A stretch of 64,000 nt of DNA, taken from Bradyrhizobium erythrophlei. GTDB taxonomy: Bacteria > Pseudomonadota > Alphaproteobacteria > Rhizobiales > Xanthobacteraceae. Under the pieces are notes generated by a model. It ran no database searches. It was given only the letters and a program-made list of their open reading frames with translations, and was not told where the DNA came from. The stretch is from positions 6,995,501 through 7,059,500 of the forward strand of contig FSRD01000001.1 of assembly GCA_900129675.1 (NCBI GenBank). Direction: 5' to 3'. The position numbers were made by a program, and so were the translations under genes. Shown piece after piece: positions 1 through 9,317 of the stretch; position 1 is the stretch's first letter, and the number at the start of each line of letters is the position of its first letter.

Positions 1-135
1 CAGAGTGCTGAGAGCCTCGGCGCGTGCTTCGGCGTCGAGCTGTTGGCTCCGCTGCGCCGCAGGGGGAAGTTCGAGAAACGCCAGGGTTCGTTGCGCAGGA
101 GCGGGAGGTTCGTGAATAGGCAGGGTCCGTTGCAT
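1..135 (-). CDS. 5' part of an unknown leftward gene, cut by the window edge
   Basis: A reading frame opens with ATG at 135 and runs leftward without a stop to base 1, giving 45 residues beginning MQRTLPIHEPPAPAQRTL. A good ribosome-binding site (GAGGAG, around 142-147) lies 6-7 bases before the ATG on the minus strand, which is the main reason to believe it. The visible part is proline- and glutamine-rich with no recognisable domain. It is too short to name. Confidence 0.45.
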   Translation of the reverse strand, partial: MQRTLPIHEPPAPAQRTLAFLELPPAAQRSQQLDAEARAEALSTL

Positions 136-150
136 CAAAACTCTCCTCAT

Positions 151-492
151 CGGCCGCTGGCTTTGGCTGAGGAATCGGGCAGCGGCCCAGGAGAGCGTCG
201 ACGATCGCCCGCGCATGAAGCAAATCGGTCAATGGCGCGAGGCAGCGCTCACCGTGTCCCGACCCAGATGTGGAAGGTTCGTCAACAGCTTGTGTTGTTG
301 CTTTCCAATCAGTCCAGCCCGCGGGAACGAGCGAGCGGCTGCCATCTGGAAGCACTACCAGCAGCAGCAGCAGAGTGCCGCGGCGCTTGACGGTGCCCAT
401 AAGTTGCAATGAGCGGCCCTCAAACGGATGCCGCTCACGCTGGATCGTCACCGAACCCGAAAGGTTGCGGAGATGGGTAGTATGTGACGCTT
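151..492. other. No gene recognised
   Basis: Open frames occur on the plus strand but none has a convincing start, ribosome-binding site or familiar protein sequence. The stretch separates the leftward gene at the window edge from the intron scrap. Confidence 0.4.
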
Positions 493-648
493 TCCTTCGG
501 AAGCATCCCCCATGCCGAGCTTCTAAAGTCGGTGGCGCGCCGGATCGTGGATCGGCGCGTGCTGCACCTGATCAAGATGTGGCTGGAATGCCCCGTGGAA
601 GAAACCGACGATCGAGGAAGGAAGACACGTACGACCGAGGCCCGGGAT
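493..648 (+). pseudogene. Fragment of a group II intron reverse transcriptase/maturase
   Basis: About 50 residues read like the middle of a bacterial group II intron reverse transcriptase, for example IPHAELLKSVARRIVDRRV followed by LIKMWLECPVEE and a basic DDRGRKTRTTEARD segment. In this family the stretch lies just before the GIPQG block, but here the frame changes to unrelated sequence and no YADD catalytic motif follows. There is no start codon of its own and no intron RNA ends nearby, so it is a relic. It comes from a different RT subtype than the intron fragment at 23564-24370. Confidence 0.7.
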
Positions 649-901
649 ATTCACTTCCAGTATTGGCACGAACGGACCAAACGTGTGAGCCTCTTCACAT
701 CGAAGCTGTTCACAAAGGAGTGCTTTGCTCAAATGTGACGGATGATTTGACTGCAAAGCGCGTTCAACTCTTCAAGATGGAGTTGATCTTCAATTCAGAC
801 GAGCAGAGCCCTGTCAGGGCTAAGTATCATGCCGCCGCTTCGGCACGGGATTGAAACCGCGATTCTTGGGCGCGGTACGAATGGTCACTGGTCTCGTATC
901 T
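649..901. other. No gene recognised; contains an isolated CRISPR-repeat-like 3' end
   Basis: No supported gene. Near 839-854 the sequence CGGCACGGGATTGAAAC resembles the 3' end of many CRISPR repeats, but it occurs only once here and no spacers or cas genes are visible. Confidence 0.4.
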
Positions 902-1435
902 TCATTTTTTCATCTTGCTGTCATCAGCCGCGGTATTTGCTGAAGCTTTGGGGCCTGCTGGTCCTTTCGCGGCAGGACCAAGCACATCGAATAACACGGC
1001 GACCTGACCGGCCTTTTCGAACTCAAGTGTCATCGATATCTTGGTTCCCTTCTTCAGTTGACTCTTGAGTTTAAGCAACCCGAGGCGATAGCCTCCCGGT
1101 GCCAACACCACCTTCTCGCCAGGGGAAATTCCTAATCCCCCGTCAACGGGTTTCACCTGCATTCCGCCCCCGACCATGCTGATCTGTTCGATCTGAACTT
1201 TTTCCGCGACGTCCGAGGATCCTCCGACCAGGCGATCAGCGGAGGCGCCCTTGTTTTCGATCGTCATGTAGCTGCTGGCTGTCTCTGCGCCGCGCGGTGC
1301 TGCGCGGCTCCAAGGCTGTGAAATCACCAGATCGCCTGCCTTCACCTCTTGCGATTGGGCAGGTTGGCTGTTGAGCGCGCCGACAAGGAGCATGGAGACA
1401 AAGAGATATGTGCCAAATTTCAATTTCTCCTCCAT
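902..1435 (-). CDS. PCuAC (DUF461) family periplasmic protein lacking the copper ligands
   Basis: 177 residues. An N-terminal signal peptide of about 28 residues is followed by a PCuAC-type beta-barrel domain (roughly 35-155), recognisable from PWSRAAP, SSYMTIEN, VKPVDGG and LAPGGYRLGL. PCuAC chaperones load copper onto cytochrome oxidase Cu-A using an H-x10-M ... H-x-M motif. All four ligand positions differ here: by eye E83, V94, R117 and G119. The C-terminal tail (about 155-177) is Ala/Lys-rich. It is probably exported, but copper chaperone activity cannot be assumed. No senC, cox or copper gene is adjacent and it appears monocistronic. Confidence 0.8.
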   Translation of the reverse strand: MEEKLKFGTYLFVSMLLVGALNSQPAQSQEVKAGDLVISQPWSRAAPRGAETASSYMTIENKGASADRLVGGSSDVAEKVQIEQISMVGGGMQVKPVDGGLGISPGEKVVLAPGGYRLGLLKLKSQLKKGTKISMTLEFEKAGQVAVLFDVLGPAAKGPAGPKASANTAADDSKMKK

Positions 1436-1894
1436 TTACGTCAGCCTCCATCGCCCAGAAGTGTTGCCGGATGCATGATGCCAAGTTCGCCGCCGATTGC
1501 AATGATCGCTCATCATTGTCGCCAAGATCATGACTACCGCTCTTGGCGCCTTTGAGAAATGCCACCGGACAGTGGAAATGCCAGTCTATCGGGAAGAGAG
1601 GAAATTGTCGGTACACGCTCGAGACGGCGTAATTACCTCGGCTGGGCTTGCGAAAATTCCCGTCTGAAGCTTCTTTGACCACTTCCGACGCCAACTTGAG
1701 CCGGTTCGATTCCAGTCGTTTAACGCGGGTAAGTTTGCGTGAGTTTCCTTGATTTGGTGGTGCTTCAGCGGTTTTCCGGCCGCAAACGCTCAGCAGCCTG
1801 CGCCAGCCGATTGACGGTTATCCTTGCTTGCGAGGGGGAGATCGATACTATCACTGTGGTACGGCGAGTAGACACCACCTCTGCTGACAGGCCA
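1436..1894. other. Upstream regions of the divergent PCuAC-like and opgC genes; no gene seen
   Basis: The open frames here carry no recognisable protein. The stretch should hold the promoters of the leftward PCuAC-like gene and the rightward opgC gene. No operator was identified. Confidence 0.4.
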
Positions 1895-3160
1895 ATGAAT
1901 TCGATTTCCGATCGTCTCTCGGGAACGGCGGCTGCGGATACAATCGATGCGCGCTCGCATGATGCGGTGCCGAATCGACCCGTCCTGGCCAGGACTTTTG
2001 CGCTTCCCGCCGCCGGCGCGCGCGAATTGCGGCTGGATCTGTTTCGTGGTCTGGCACTCTGGCTGATTTTCATCGATCACGTATCACCCGACCTGCTGAG
2101 CTGGTTCACGATCCGCAACTACGGGTTCAGCGATGCCGCAGAGATTTTCATCTTCATCTCCGGTTACACCGCGGCGTTCGTTTACGGCCGTTCGCTCCTG
2201 GAGTCCGGTTTCGTGATTGCGGCCGCGCGCATTCTGCGAAGGGTCTGGCAGATTTATGCCGCCCACATGTTGCTATTCACGATCATGGTTGGGGAAGTCT
2301 CCTTCGTCGTCATCAGTCTAGGTAAGCCGTTTTACGCCGAAGAAGTGGCGGTCACCGATTTCTTCAAGCAGCCCGGCATTGCCATGGTTCAGGCGCTGCT
2401 GCTGAGGTATCGCCCGTTGAATATGGACGTCCTGCCGCTTTATATTGTGCTGATGGCTTGTCTGCCGTCGATACTGCTGCTGATACGGTGGAGCGCCAAT
2501 CTCACACTGGCGATGTCGGTCGCACTTTACGTGGCCTCCTTGCGGTACGATCTGCACTTCACTGCCTATCCGAACGGTTTCTGGTCCTTCAATCCATTTG
2601 CGTGGCAAATGCTGTTCGTGTTCGGCGCCTGGTGCGCGCTCGGCGGCGCCAAAAGGATATCGCCCGTTCTGTCTTCACCGATCACGCTGTGGATTGCGTT
2701 TGCCTATCTATTGTCGGCGTTTTGCGTCACCCTGACCTGGTACTTCCCGCAAATGGCCTACCTTATGCCGCACTGGCTTGAACAGCTGATCTATCCCATA
2801 AACAAGACTGATCTGGACGTCCTCAGGTTCGCGCACTTCCTGGCACTGGCGGTAATTGCCGTGCACTTCGTGCCGGCAGGGTGGCCCGGCCTGACATCGC
2901 CCTGGCTCGGGCCCATGATTCTCTGCGGGCAAAATTCGCTGGAGATATTTTGTCTCGGGGTAGCCCTGGGATTCACGGGGTATTTCGTGCTGACGGAGCT
3001 CTCCGCCGGCCTCGTCCTGCACGTGCTGGTCGGTATTTGCGGAATCCTGATAATGTCCGCCGTGGCATGGCTGTTTTCATGGTCCAAGCGCAACCTTGAC
3101 AAAAACGGCCCGCGAACCGGGACCACCGGTGGCAACGTTTTGGCCAGGGCGCCCGAATGA
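1895..3160 (+). CDS. opgC: OpgC-family membrane protein (glucan succinyltransferase), first copy
   Basis: 421 residues from the chosen ATG. The open frame extends 52 codons upstream, but that stretch looks non-coding. OpgC is an inner-membrane acyltransferase-type protein that adds succinyl groups to osmoregulated periplasmic (cyclic) glucans. The family signature is the opening segment ELRLDLFRGLALWLIFIDH, followed by NYGFSDAAEIFIFISGY and about ten hydrophobic helices. A tandem paralogue follows at 3575. No glucan synthase gene is in the window, so the substrate is inferred from the family. Confidence 0.85.
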   Translation: MNSISDRLSGTAAADTIDARSHDAVPNRPVLARTFALPAAGARELRLDLFRGLALWLIFIDHVSPDLLSWFTIRNYGFSDAAEIFIFISGYTAAFVYGRSLLESGFVIAAARILRRVWQIYAAHMLLFTIMVGEVSFVVISLGKPFYAEEVAVTDFFKQPGIAMVQALLLRYRPLNMDVLPLYIVLMACLPSILLLIRWSANLTLAMSVALYVASLRYDLHFTAYPNGFWSFNPFAWQMLFVFGAWCALGGAKRISPVLSSPITLWIAFAYLLSAFCVTLTWYFPQMAYLMPHWLEQLIYPINKTDLDVLRFAHFLALAVIAVHFVPAGWPGLTSPWLGPMILCGQNSLEIFCLGVALGFTGYFVLTELSAGLVLHVLVGICGILIMSAVAWLFSWSKRNLDKNGPRTGTTGGNVLARAPE

Positions 3161-3574
3161 AGCCCGGTCGGGGTGCCGCCAGCCTCCTTCGACGCGCTGC
3201 CGCCGGTCCCGCAAAGCCGGATGGGCAATTGTCCGTTGACTCAACCAGTCCTCGCTGAAGGTCGCAAGAATTGATGCACTGCGGGGATGCCGACCCTGCG
3301 CCAGTCCACCGATTCACCTTCCCCCTCGCACCGAAACAATGATTGCGGCGTCGCCGGTTCCGGATATTCTGTGCAAAGGGGCGGTGTTCGTTTTCGCGGT
3401 TTGACCAGTTGGTCATTTTGCGGAACTGAAGAGACTTCGATTACGACAATTCTGCATATGAACAGTAAACCGTACGGTACTGACAAGTTTCGGCGGCGCG
3501 ATTTTGCAGACTTCATCAGGCAGTACCGGCGCATCACCGGATTCGACGACGAGCGGATCGAAACGGACAAGCAC

Positions 3575-4762
3575 ATGGAAAATCGGGACAACGCCTTTTT
3601 TTCGGTTGCGGTCGAGCGCGACCTGCGGCTCGATCTTTTTCGCGGCCTCGGGCTGTGGATGATCTTCCTCGATCACATTCCGGATGACGTCGTCGCCTGG
3701 CTGACCCTGAAGAATTACGGCTTCAGCGATGCCGCCGAATTCTTCGTTTTCATATCCGGCTATCTAGCCGGCTACATCTACGGTCCGATCATACTTGGAG
3801 GCAACTTTATCGCTGCCGCCAAGCGGCTGTGGACACGCGTCTGGCAGATGTACGTTGCCCACATCATGTTGTTCCTGCTCTTCACGGCGCAGATCTCGCG
3901 CACGGTAAGGAAGTTCGACAACCCGATGTATGCAGATGAATTCAACGTTCACAATTTTCTCGAGCACCCCGACATCCTGATCGGACAGGCGCTCACACTC
4001 CGCTACAAGCCGGTCGACCTCGACGTGCTGCCGCTCTATATATCGCTGCTCGCCATTACACCGCTGGTGCTGTGGTGCATGGTGCGCCGACCGAACTGGA
4101 CCCTGTTTGGCTCGGTCCTCGTGTTCATCGGGGCGCGGATGTTCGACTGGAATCTCACGTCCTATCCGCCCGGAACGCACTGGTACTTCAATCCGTTCGC
4201 CTGGCAATTGATGTTCTTTTTCGCGGCATGGTGTGGCGTTGGAGGCGTCGCCAAGCTGCAGGGGCTGATCCAATCGCGCGTGGCGCAGGCGGTTGCGCTT
4301 GCCTGGATAGCGTTTGCTCTATTCATCGTCATGACCTGGCACAGCGCTTTCCTGGAATCGCTGATTCCGAAATGGATGATCAAGGCGATCTATCCGATCG
4401 ACAAGACCGACCTAGATATGTTGCGCTTCACGCACTTTCTCGCCTTGGCGCTGCTGGTTGCCCGGTATTTTCCGCGCAGGTCTGAAATACTCAGCTCCAA
4501 ATGGCTGCGTCCGTTGATTCTGTGCGGTCAGCATTCGCTTCCGATTTTCTGCTTCGGCGTGTTCCTGTCCTTTGGAGCGCACTGGGTCCTGGTTCAATAC
4601 TCGCATGGCTTCGCGATGCAGCTGCTGGTCAGCTTTAGTGGCATGCTGATCATGACCGGGCTCGCATGGCTACTTGACCGGTCCGACAAGGTCCCCAGTC
4701 TGTTCGTCGATGCGAGCGGCGTCGGCCTGCCGGAGGCGGCGACCAAATCGGGCACCGCATGA
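3575..4762 (+). CDS. opgC: OpgC-family membrane protein (glucan succinyltransferase), second copy
   Basis: 395 residues from the ATG at 3575; an alternative in-frame ATG lies at 3458 and neither has a strong ribosome-binding site. It shares the whole architecture of the first copy: DLRLDLFRGLGLWMIFLDH, NYGFSDAAEFFVFISGY, FNPFAWQLMFFFAAWC, and IYPIDKTDLDMLRF near the C-terminus, with roughly ten membrane helices. The two paralogues are clearly diverged, so the duplication is old. The 414 bases between them hold no recognisable gene. The gene is convergent with the glycosyltransferase at 4890. Confidence 0.85.
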   Translation: MENRDNAFFSVAVERDLRLDLFRGLGLWMIFLDHIPDDVVAWLTLKNYGFSDAAEFFVFISGYLAGYIYGPIILGGNFIAAAKRLWTRVWQMYVAHIMLFLLFTAQISRTVRKFDNPMYADEFNVHNFLEHPDILIGQALTLRYKPVDLDVLPLYISLLAITPLVLWCMVRRPNWTLFGSVLVFIGARMFDWNLTSYPPGTHWYFNPFAWQLMFFFAAWCGVGGVAKLQGLIQSRVAQAVALAWIAFALFIVMTWHSAFLESLIPKWMIKAIYPIDKTDLDMLRFTHFLALALLVARYFPRRSEILSSKWLRPLILCGQHSLPIFCFGVFLSFGAHWVLVQYSHGFAMQLLVSFSGMLIMTGLAWLLDRSDKVPSLFVDASGVGLPEAATKSGTA

Positions 4763-4791
4763 TGCGGCGTTCAGGACAGCCGGAAGATCCT

Positions 4792-4816
4792 GCGGCAGCA
4801 TTGTAACGGCTGCCGC
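4792..4816. terminator. Stem-loop between convergent genes
   Basis: A perfect 8-bp stem, GCGGCAGC (4792-4799) and GCTGCCGC (4809-4816), encloses a 9-base loop. It lies 30 bases after the opgC stop and 74 bases from the 3' end of the leftward glycosyltransferase. There is no clear T-run, so its role as terminator is inferred from position. Confidence 0.45.
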
Positions 4817-4889
4817 GCGACGGCAAGTGCCGTTACGATCGCGTCGTGAGACGAGAGCCGGAGGGGTCGGAAATCCCGATTTCTCGGTA

Positions 4890-6596
4890 TCAATGCGATG
4901 CCGCTCGCCTCGCCATTGTCTCGGGCGGGTTAGGCGCCCGGAGATCCTTGATGTAGGCGATCACCACCCCGAGCCGTTCGACGGTTCCGATGATCCTGCC
5001 GTCGACATCCTCATCGCAATTCAACTGTGTCGGGGCGATGAAGAAGTCGGACTCGCTCCATTCTTGCTTGAAGTCCCATTTTAGCTGAGGAAGCGTGACC
5101 GCCTTCTCGAAGGGAAGGCGCTCTCCGCACACCGCGACGGAGTAGACCTGCGTCTGCCAGTGCGTATCGCCCGGCTCGGTGCGCCGTAAATAGGCTTCCA
5201 GCTGATGGATGGCTTCGGGCATGCTCCCGAACCAGTAATCGAGATCGTATCGTCGTGACGCTCCTTCGAGACCTCCGACCAGTGAGTTGTAATACAGGTA
5301 CTCGTAGGGATGCAGCCTGACCAGGGTCGCCGCGTCCCACAGCAGGCATGTCGCCATGATCGCGAGCCCACCGGAGACGACCGCGCGCCCGCGGGCTTGC
5401 AGCGCCGCAAGCAACTTGTCGAGGCCAATACCAGACAGGACCGCAAGGACCGGGATCAAGAACAGGAAATGGCGCAACCCCGTGAAAGCCGGGCCCTGCC
5501 AAATCACCTGGCAGGCCAGCGGAAAAAGTACGATCAGCGAGAGCAGGGTGATCTCCCTTTGCTGCTGACCAGAAACCGATGCGCGCGGCAGCAGTTGTGC
5601 GGATACCATCGTCAACGCCGCACCAAACAGCATCAGCAACGGCACACGGATCATGATGTAGATCGGCATGTACAGCCGCGGCACGTCAGCCATCCTGTAG
5701 ATCCGGCCGGTCATGACGGTCCGGATGCCGTAGTTGAACTCGGAGAATGCGAGCAGACCACGGAACGGATTGAGCGGCGCCAGCGCCGCCCAAGGCCAGG
5801 CGAGAATCATGATGACATAGGCAAGCATCAGTGCAGGCAATACCTGCAGCATCGATTTGACCGCGAAGGACGATAACGCGCGGCCGTGGCGAGGCCACGG
5901 ACGCGGCAGATGCAGGGCAATCGCAAAGCCGACGTAAACTACCAGTAGCAAGCCGATGACCCGGATGCCGAGCGTTGCTCCCGCCAGCAAACCAAATAAA
6001 ACAATGTCGATGGCGCGGGGAGACGGCAACCGCCGCGCGATGCGGATCAGAAACAGGGTCGCAGCCATCATCGCCGCGGCGAATGGAATGTCCTTGGTAT
6101 GGTTGAACATCGAGCCATACCACGCGCCGCACAGCGTCAGGCTGATCGCTGCGATCAGGCCTGCGCGCGGGCCTGCAATCAATCGCGCGGTCGCCGCAGC
6201 CGCGCCGATACCGCCAATGCCGACCAGCGCGCACAGGATATGACGCAGGTCGTAGGGATCGATCGGAACCACATGACTAAGCGCGATGGCAATGATGTCG
6301 AACAGGCCGCCATAGAGATAAAGGTTCTGGAAGCTGAAGAGAGCCTGGTCCCTGAAGCCGCTCCTATAATAGCCGATGATCAATTCGCCGTAGCGATGCT
6401 GCACGCCTTCATCGTTGGAGATCGCGTAGTCCTTGTAAGTGGCAAGCGCGATGACGACGAGCGCGGTCAGGAACACGACGGTGACGATATCGCAGGGCTC
6501 AAAACGCGCCTTCCATGTCATCGCGCTACAGGAGGTCGAAGCTCTCTTCACAATGCCGGGAATGTATGACCCAACTAGCTTCAGCTCGCTCATCAT
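4890..6596 (-). CDS. GT39-like integral-membrane glycosyltransferase
   Basis: 568 residues from ATG at 6596, preceded by a GAGAG element; a GTG at 6596+30 is an alternative. The protein has a dozen or so hydrophobic helices. Near the N-terminus the first periplasmic loop carries the acidic pair SNDEGVQHRYGE, as in protein O-mannosyl/ArnT/RgtB-type enzymes that use polyprenyl-phosphate sugars. A second loop has FNHTKDIPFAAAMM, another hallmark of this fold. A soluble C-terminal tail of roughly 100 residues follows. Substrate and acceptor are not readable from sequence. It faces the two opgC genes, so an envelope glycan role is plausible but inferred. Confidence 0.75.
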   Translation of the reverse strand: MMSELKLVGSYIPGIVKRASTSCSAMTWKARFEPCDIVTVVFLTALVVIALATYKDYAISNDEGVQHRYGELIIGYYRSGFRDQALFSFQNLYLYGGLFDIIAIALSHVVPIDPYDLRHILCALVGIGGIGAAAATARLIAGPRAGLIAAISLTLCGAWYGSMFNHTKDIPFAAAMMAATLFLIRIARRLPSPRAIDIVLFGLLAGATLGIRVIGLLLVVYVGFAIALHLPRPWPRHGRALSSFAVKSMLQVLPALMLAYVIMILAWPWAALAPLNPFRGLLAFSEFNYGIRTVMTGRIYRMADVPRLYMPIYIMIRVPLLMLFGAALTMVSAQLLPRASVSGQQQREITLLSLIVLFPLACQVIWQGPAFTGLRHFLFLIPVLAVLSGIGLDKLLAALQARGRAVVSGGLAIMATCLLWDAATLVRLHPYEYLYYNSLVGGLEGASRRYDLDYWFGSMPEAIHQLEAYLRRTEPGDTHWQTQVYSVAVCGERLPFEKAVTLPQLKWDFKQEWSESDFFIAPTQLNCDEDVDGRIIGTVERLGVVIAYIKDLRAPNPPETMARRAASH

Positions 6597-6685
6597 TCTC
6601 TCGGATCTGATTCTCGACACGGACACAAAACGGGAGCGCCTCCATCCACGTTAGTCGCCTGGAAAAGCGCGAGTCAATCTTTCCC

Positions 6686-7777
6686 TGTGTGTACCGAAAA
6701 CCTAATCCGAGTTGATGAGGTGATGGAATCGCTTAAGCTGGCGGAATGATCGGGCTGTTCTGTTTCGTTCTGGCCGTCCTGGCCTCGCCATTCAAGTCGA
6801 AGTTGCAGCTTGAAGCTGAGAACGCGGTGCTTCGACATCAGTTGATTGTCTTGAAGCGCAGGCCGCATGGTCGCGTCCGGCTCACGAACCATGATCGCTG
6901 GTTCTTTATCCAGCTGTATCGCTGGTTTCCAGCAATCCTGAAGGTTCTCACAATCGTCCGGGCCGAGACGCTCGTGTGTTGGCATCGGGGCGGCTTTCAG
7001 CGCTACTGGCGTTGGAAGTCTCGTCCACGGGGAGGGCGGCCACAAATCGAGACGGAGCTGCGCGCGCTGATCCGGCGGATGAGCGTCGAAAATCAGCTTT
7101 GGGGAGCACCGCGTATTCATGGCGAACTGCTCAAGCTTGGGTTTGAGGTCGCGCAGTCGAGCGTTGACAAGTACATGGTCAAACGGCGAGGGCCACCCAG
7201 CCAGGGATGGCGGACCTTCTTGCATAACCACGCGCCGGACATTGCCGCCATGGACCTGTTAGTTGTTTCGACCATCGGTTTCGACCTGCTCTATGCTTTC
7301 GTCATCGTCCGGCTCGGCCGCAGAGAGCTCATCTGGATCAACATCACGGCACATCCAACCGCCGAATGGGTCGCGCGTCAAATCACGGAGGCATTCCCCT
7401 GGAACGAGGCTCCGCGCTACATGATCCGGGACCGTGATCGCATCTACGGTGCGGTCGTCAGACGCCGACTGCGTGCCATGGGCATCCGAGACAAACCTAT
7501 TGCACCGGCCTCACCCTGGCAGAACGGCTTTGCCGAACGGCTGATCGGATCGATCCGGCGTGAGTGTTTGGACCACATCATTGTCTTAGGCGAGGCACAT
7601 CTGCGCCGGCTTCTGAAATCTTACGCTCGCTACTATAATGAGACGCGCACGCACTTGGCCTTGGACAAGGATGCGCCCCTGTCGCGCACCGTGAAGAGGG
7701 CAGGGCGCATTCTTTGCCGCCCAATCCTGGGTGGATTGCACCACGAATATGTTCGGATTTGATTTTCGACAGGCACA
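6686..7777 (+). mobile_element. Insertion sequence with integrase-core transposase, copy 1
   Basis: Comparison with the second copy at 39475-40567 sets the ends. The left tip TGTGTGTACCGAAAA and the reverse complement of the right tip, TGTGCCTGTCGAAAA, match at 11 of 15 positions, giving imperfect terminal inverted repeats. The element is 1092 bp. No clear target duplication was found (TTTCCC before, GCGGCA after). Its right end abuts a lysR gene that has lost its first codons. Confidence 0.8.
6746..7762 (+). CDS. Integrase-core (rve) transposase of the IS, copy 1
   Basis: 338 residues. An N-terminal helix-turn-helix-like segment is followed by GGRPQIETELRALIRRM and WGAPRIHGELLKLGF, then the DDE integrase core. 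Catalytic acidic residues are seen in AAMDLLVV, IRDRDRIYG and NGFAERLIGSIRRE. It differs from the copy at 39536 at about 60 of 338 positions by eye (roughly 82% identical), so these are diverged relatives and not a recent duplication. The frame is intact. The family lies near IS481/IS3-type elements; the exact IS group cannot be set without a search. Confidence 0.85.
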   Translation: MIGLFCFVLAVLASPFKSKLQLEAENAVLRHQLIVLKRRPHGRVRLTNHDRWFFIQLYRWFPAILKVLTIVRAETLVCWHRGGFQRYWRWKSRPRGGRPQIETELRALIRRMSVENQLWGAPRIHGELLKLGFEVAQSSVDKYMVKRRGPPSQGWRTFLHNHAPDIAAMDLLVVSTIGFDLLYAFVIVRLGRRELIWINITAHPTAEWVARQITEAFPWNEAPRYMIRDRDRIYGAVVRRRLRAMGIRDKPIAPASPWQNGFAERLIGSIRRECLDHIIVLGEAHLRRLLKSYARYYNETRTHLALDKDAPLSRTVKRAGRILCRPILGGLHHEYVRI

Positions 7778-8664
7778 GCGGCAGTCTGATCGGAGCAGCG
7801 CGGCGCTTCGGTCTGTCGGCCTCCATGGCCGGCAAGCATGTCTCCGCGATCGAAGCGGATCTTGGGATTCGTCTCATGCAGCGGAGCACCCGTCAGCTCA
7901 GCCTGACCGATGCGGGCCGCGCCTATTACACGCGCTGCAAACGTATCCTGGAGGAAGTCGACGATGCGAACCGCGAGGCCAGCGATGCGCAACAGGCCGT
8001 TCGCGGTGTGCTGCGTGTCGCTGTGCCATCGACCTTCGGCGCTATGCATCTGGGCGGCGTCCTGGCCCGCTATCTCGAGCAGCACCCTGCAGTCGCTGTC
8101 GAAGTCATGCTCAGCGATCGCTATGTCGACCTTCTCAGCGAGGGGATCGACGTAGCGATTCGTATCGGCCGCCTTCTCGACTCCGATCTCGTCGCAAGAC
8201 GACTGGCACCTTGCCGCATGGTGTTCTGTGCATCGCCCGATTTCATCAAGCGATACGGCATGCCAAAGAATGTTGAAGAACTGCGCCGTGCGCCTCGGCT
8301 GGCCTTCAGCGAAGCCGTCTCGGCGGGCGATTGGACGCTGACGGATCCGGAAGGTATGTCTCATGTGATCGACGGTCCGGTTCGCATGGCGGTGAACAAC
8401 ACGCAAATGCTTCTTGCGGCCGCTCGCGCCGGAGCTGGCGTCGCCTATGGTCCGACTTTCGTGTTCGGCGAACGGATCGCAGCCGGAGACCTGATCGCTT
8501 TGCTGCCCGACCATCGCACTTCCGAGCTAGCAATCCACGCGTTGTACCCAAGCGCGCGCAACATCTCGCTAAAGGCCCGCCGCTTCATCGACCACCTCAT
8601 CGCGAGCTTCGGAGCCGAGCCGCCCTGGGATCGAGCGCCGACGCCAGACGGGGCCAGAGTCTAA
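7714..8664 (+). pseudogene. LysR-family regulator, 5' end replaced by the IS
   Basis: LysR regulators carry an N-terminal winged helix-turn-helix and a periplasmic-binding-like effector domain. From base 7778 onward the frame is LysR (SGSLIGAARRFGLSASM, then RSTRQLSLTDAGRAYY), with an effector domain to the end. The usual first ~18 residues (the start and helix 1) are missing. The IS tip supplies 21 unrelated residues and an in-frame ATG at 7714, so a chimeric protein could still be made. No lysR 5' piece lies left of the IS, so the insertion was accompanied by deletion. The target gene is unknown. Confidence 0.75.
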
Positions 8665-8992
8665 GCTGCTCACGCGGCGTGCTTGGGAGTTTCGGTCTTG
8701 ATCAATCTGGTCGTCCGGAGCGCACCGCAATGTCAGTTCTTTGCCCAAAGCGGCGGTCCCGAAATGTCTGCTCTCGCGCGGCTGTTGGGGGCTAAGCGGA
8801 AATCAGCCCCCGCTCTGATTTATGTGTGCAAACCGGCTGAAGTGGTGGGCAATTTTGCCTAGCCTAATCTTCCTCAATCAAGGGGACAAGGCGTCGAGAT
8901 CGTTGGCCGATTTCGCGCCGCAGCGATATTGCTGGCTGTCGTCGCCCCGGCAGAGCTGGGTATTCTCGGGCGCGTCGATGAAACTAGCGAAG
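8665..8992. other. No gene; contains a degenerate interspersed-repeat copy near 8763-8805
   Basis: No supported gene lies between the lysR remnant and the leader peptide. Around 8763-8805 the sequence reads AATGTCTGCT, then GCTGTTGGGGGCTAAGCGG, a weak match to the repeat family found at 10738 and 12124. Confidence 0.35.
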
Positions 8993-9181
8993 TTACGAGA
9001 GCGCCAGTTTGACTTCGGGGATATGGCTGCCGCTAGCGCAGTGCTGTGCCCCGGCCATCGCGTTGTTGTTCGCGTTGTCAACCTTCATCTGCGTAACTGC
9101 AATGAGCGCGTCTATGCCAGCAAAGCCTCCGCTGACTGACTCAAGCTCATCCGTGCTCAGTTCTCTAATTTCGTTGCTCAT
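8993..9181 (-). CDS. Double-glycine leader peptide (bacteriocin-like precursor)
   Basis: 62 residues from ATG at 9181, which has a strong ribosome-binding site (GGAGAAGGTCA then ATG). The open frame upstream of this Met is not credible. The N-terminus MSNEIRELSTDELESVSGG is a classic double-glycine leader, as used by C39-peptidase ABC exporters; cleavage after Gly19 would free a 43-residue core that is Ala/Asn-rich with one Cys. Such precursors include bacteriocins, microcins and signalling peptides. No exporter or immunity gene lies next to it. The type I ABC protein at 33760 has a C39-like domain without the catalytic cysteine and should not process it. A second leader of this type is at 14072. 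Confidence 0.7.
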   Translation of the reverse strand: MSNEIRELSTDELESVSGGFAGIDALIAVTQMKVDNANNNAMAGAQHCASGSHIPEVKLALS

Positions 9182-9317
9182 TGACCTTCTCCGTTTGTGA
9201 TACCGACGAGCTAGACGACCGATTCCATGAAACCGGCATCGATGAAGCGCGAACCATGGAACCGGAAGGATGTTGGCGGATTCCTCGTTTGAGAAGAGCT
9301 GAACGAGGAGAGACATC

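Noticed and set aside
838..854. CGGCACGGGATTGAAAC, like the end of a CRISPR repeat
   Set aside because: It occurs once; no second repeat at spacer distance and no cas genes were found, so it is not an array.
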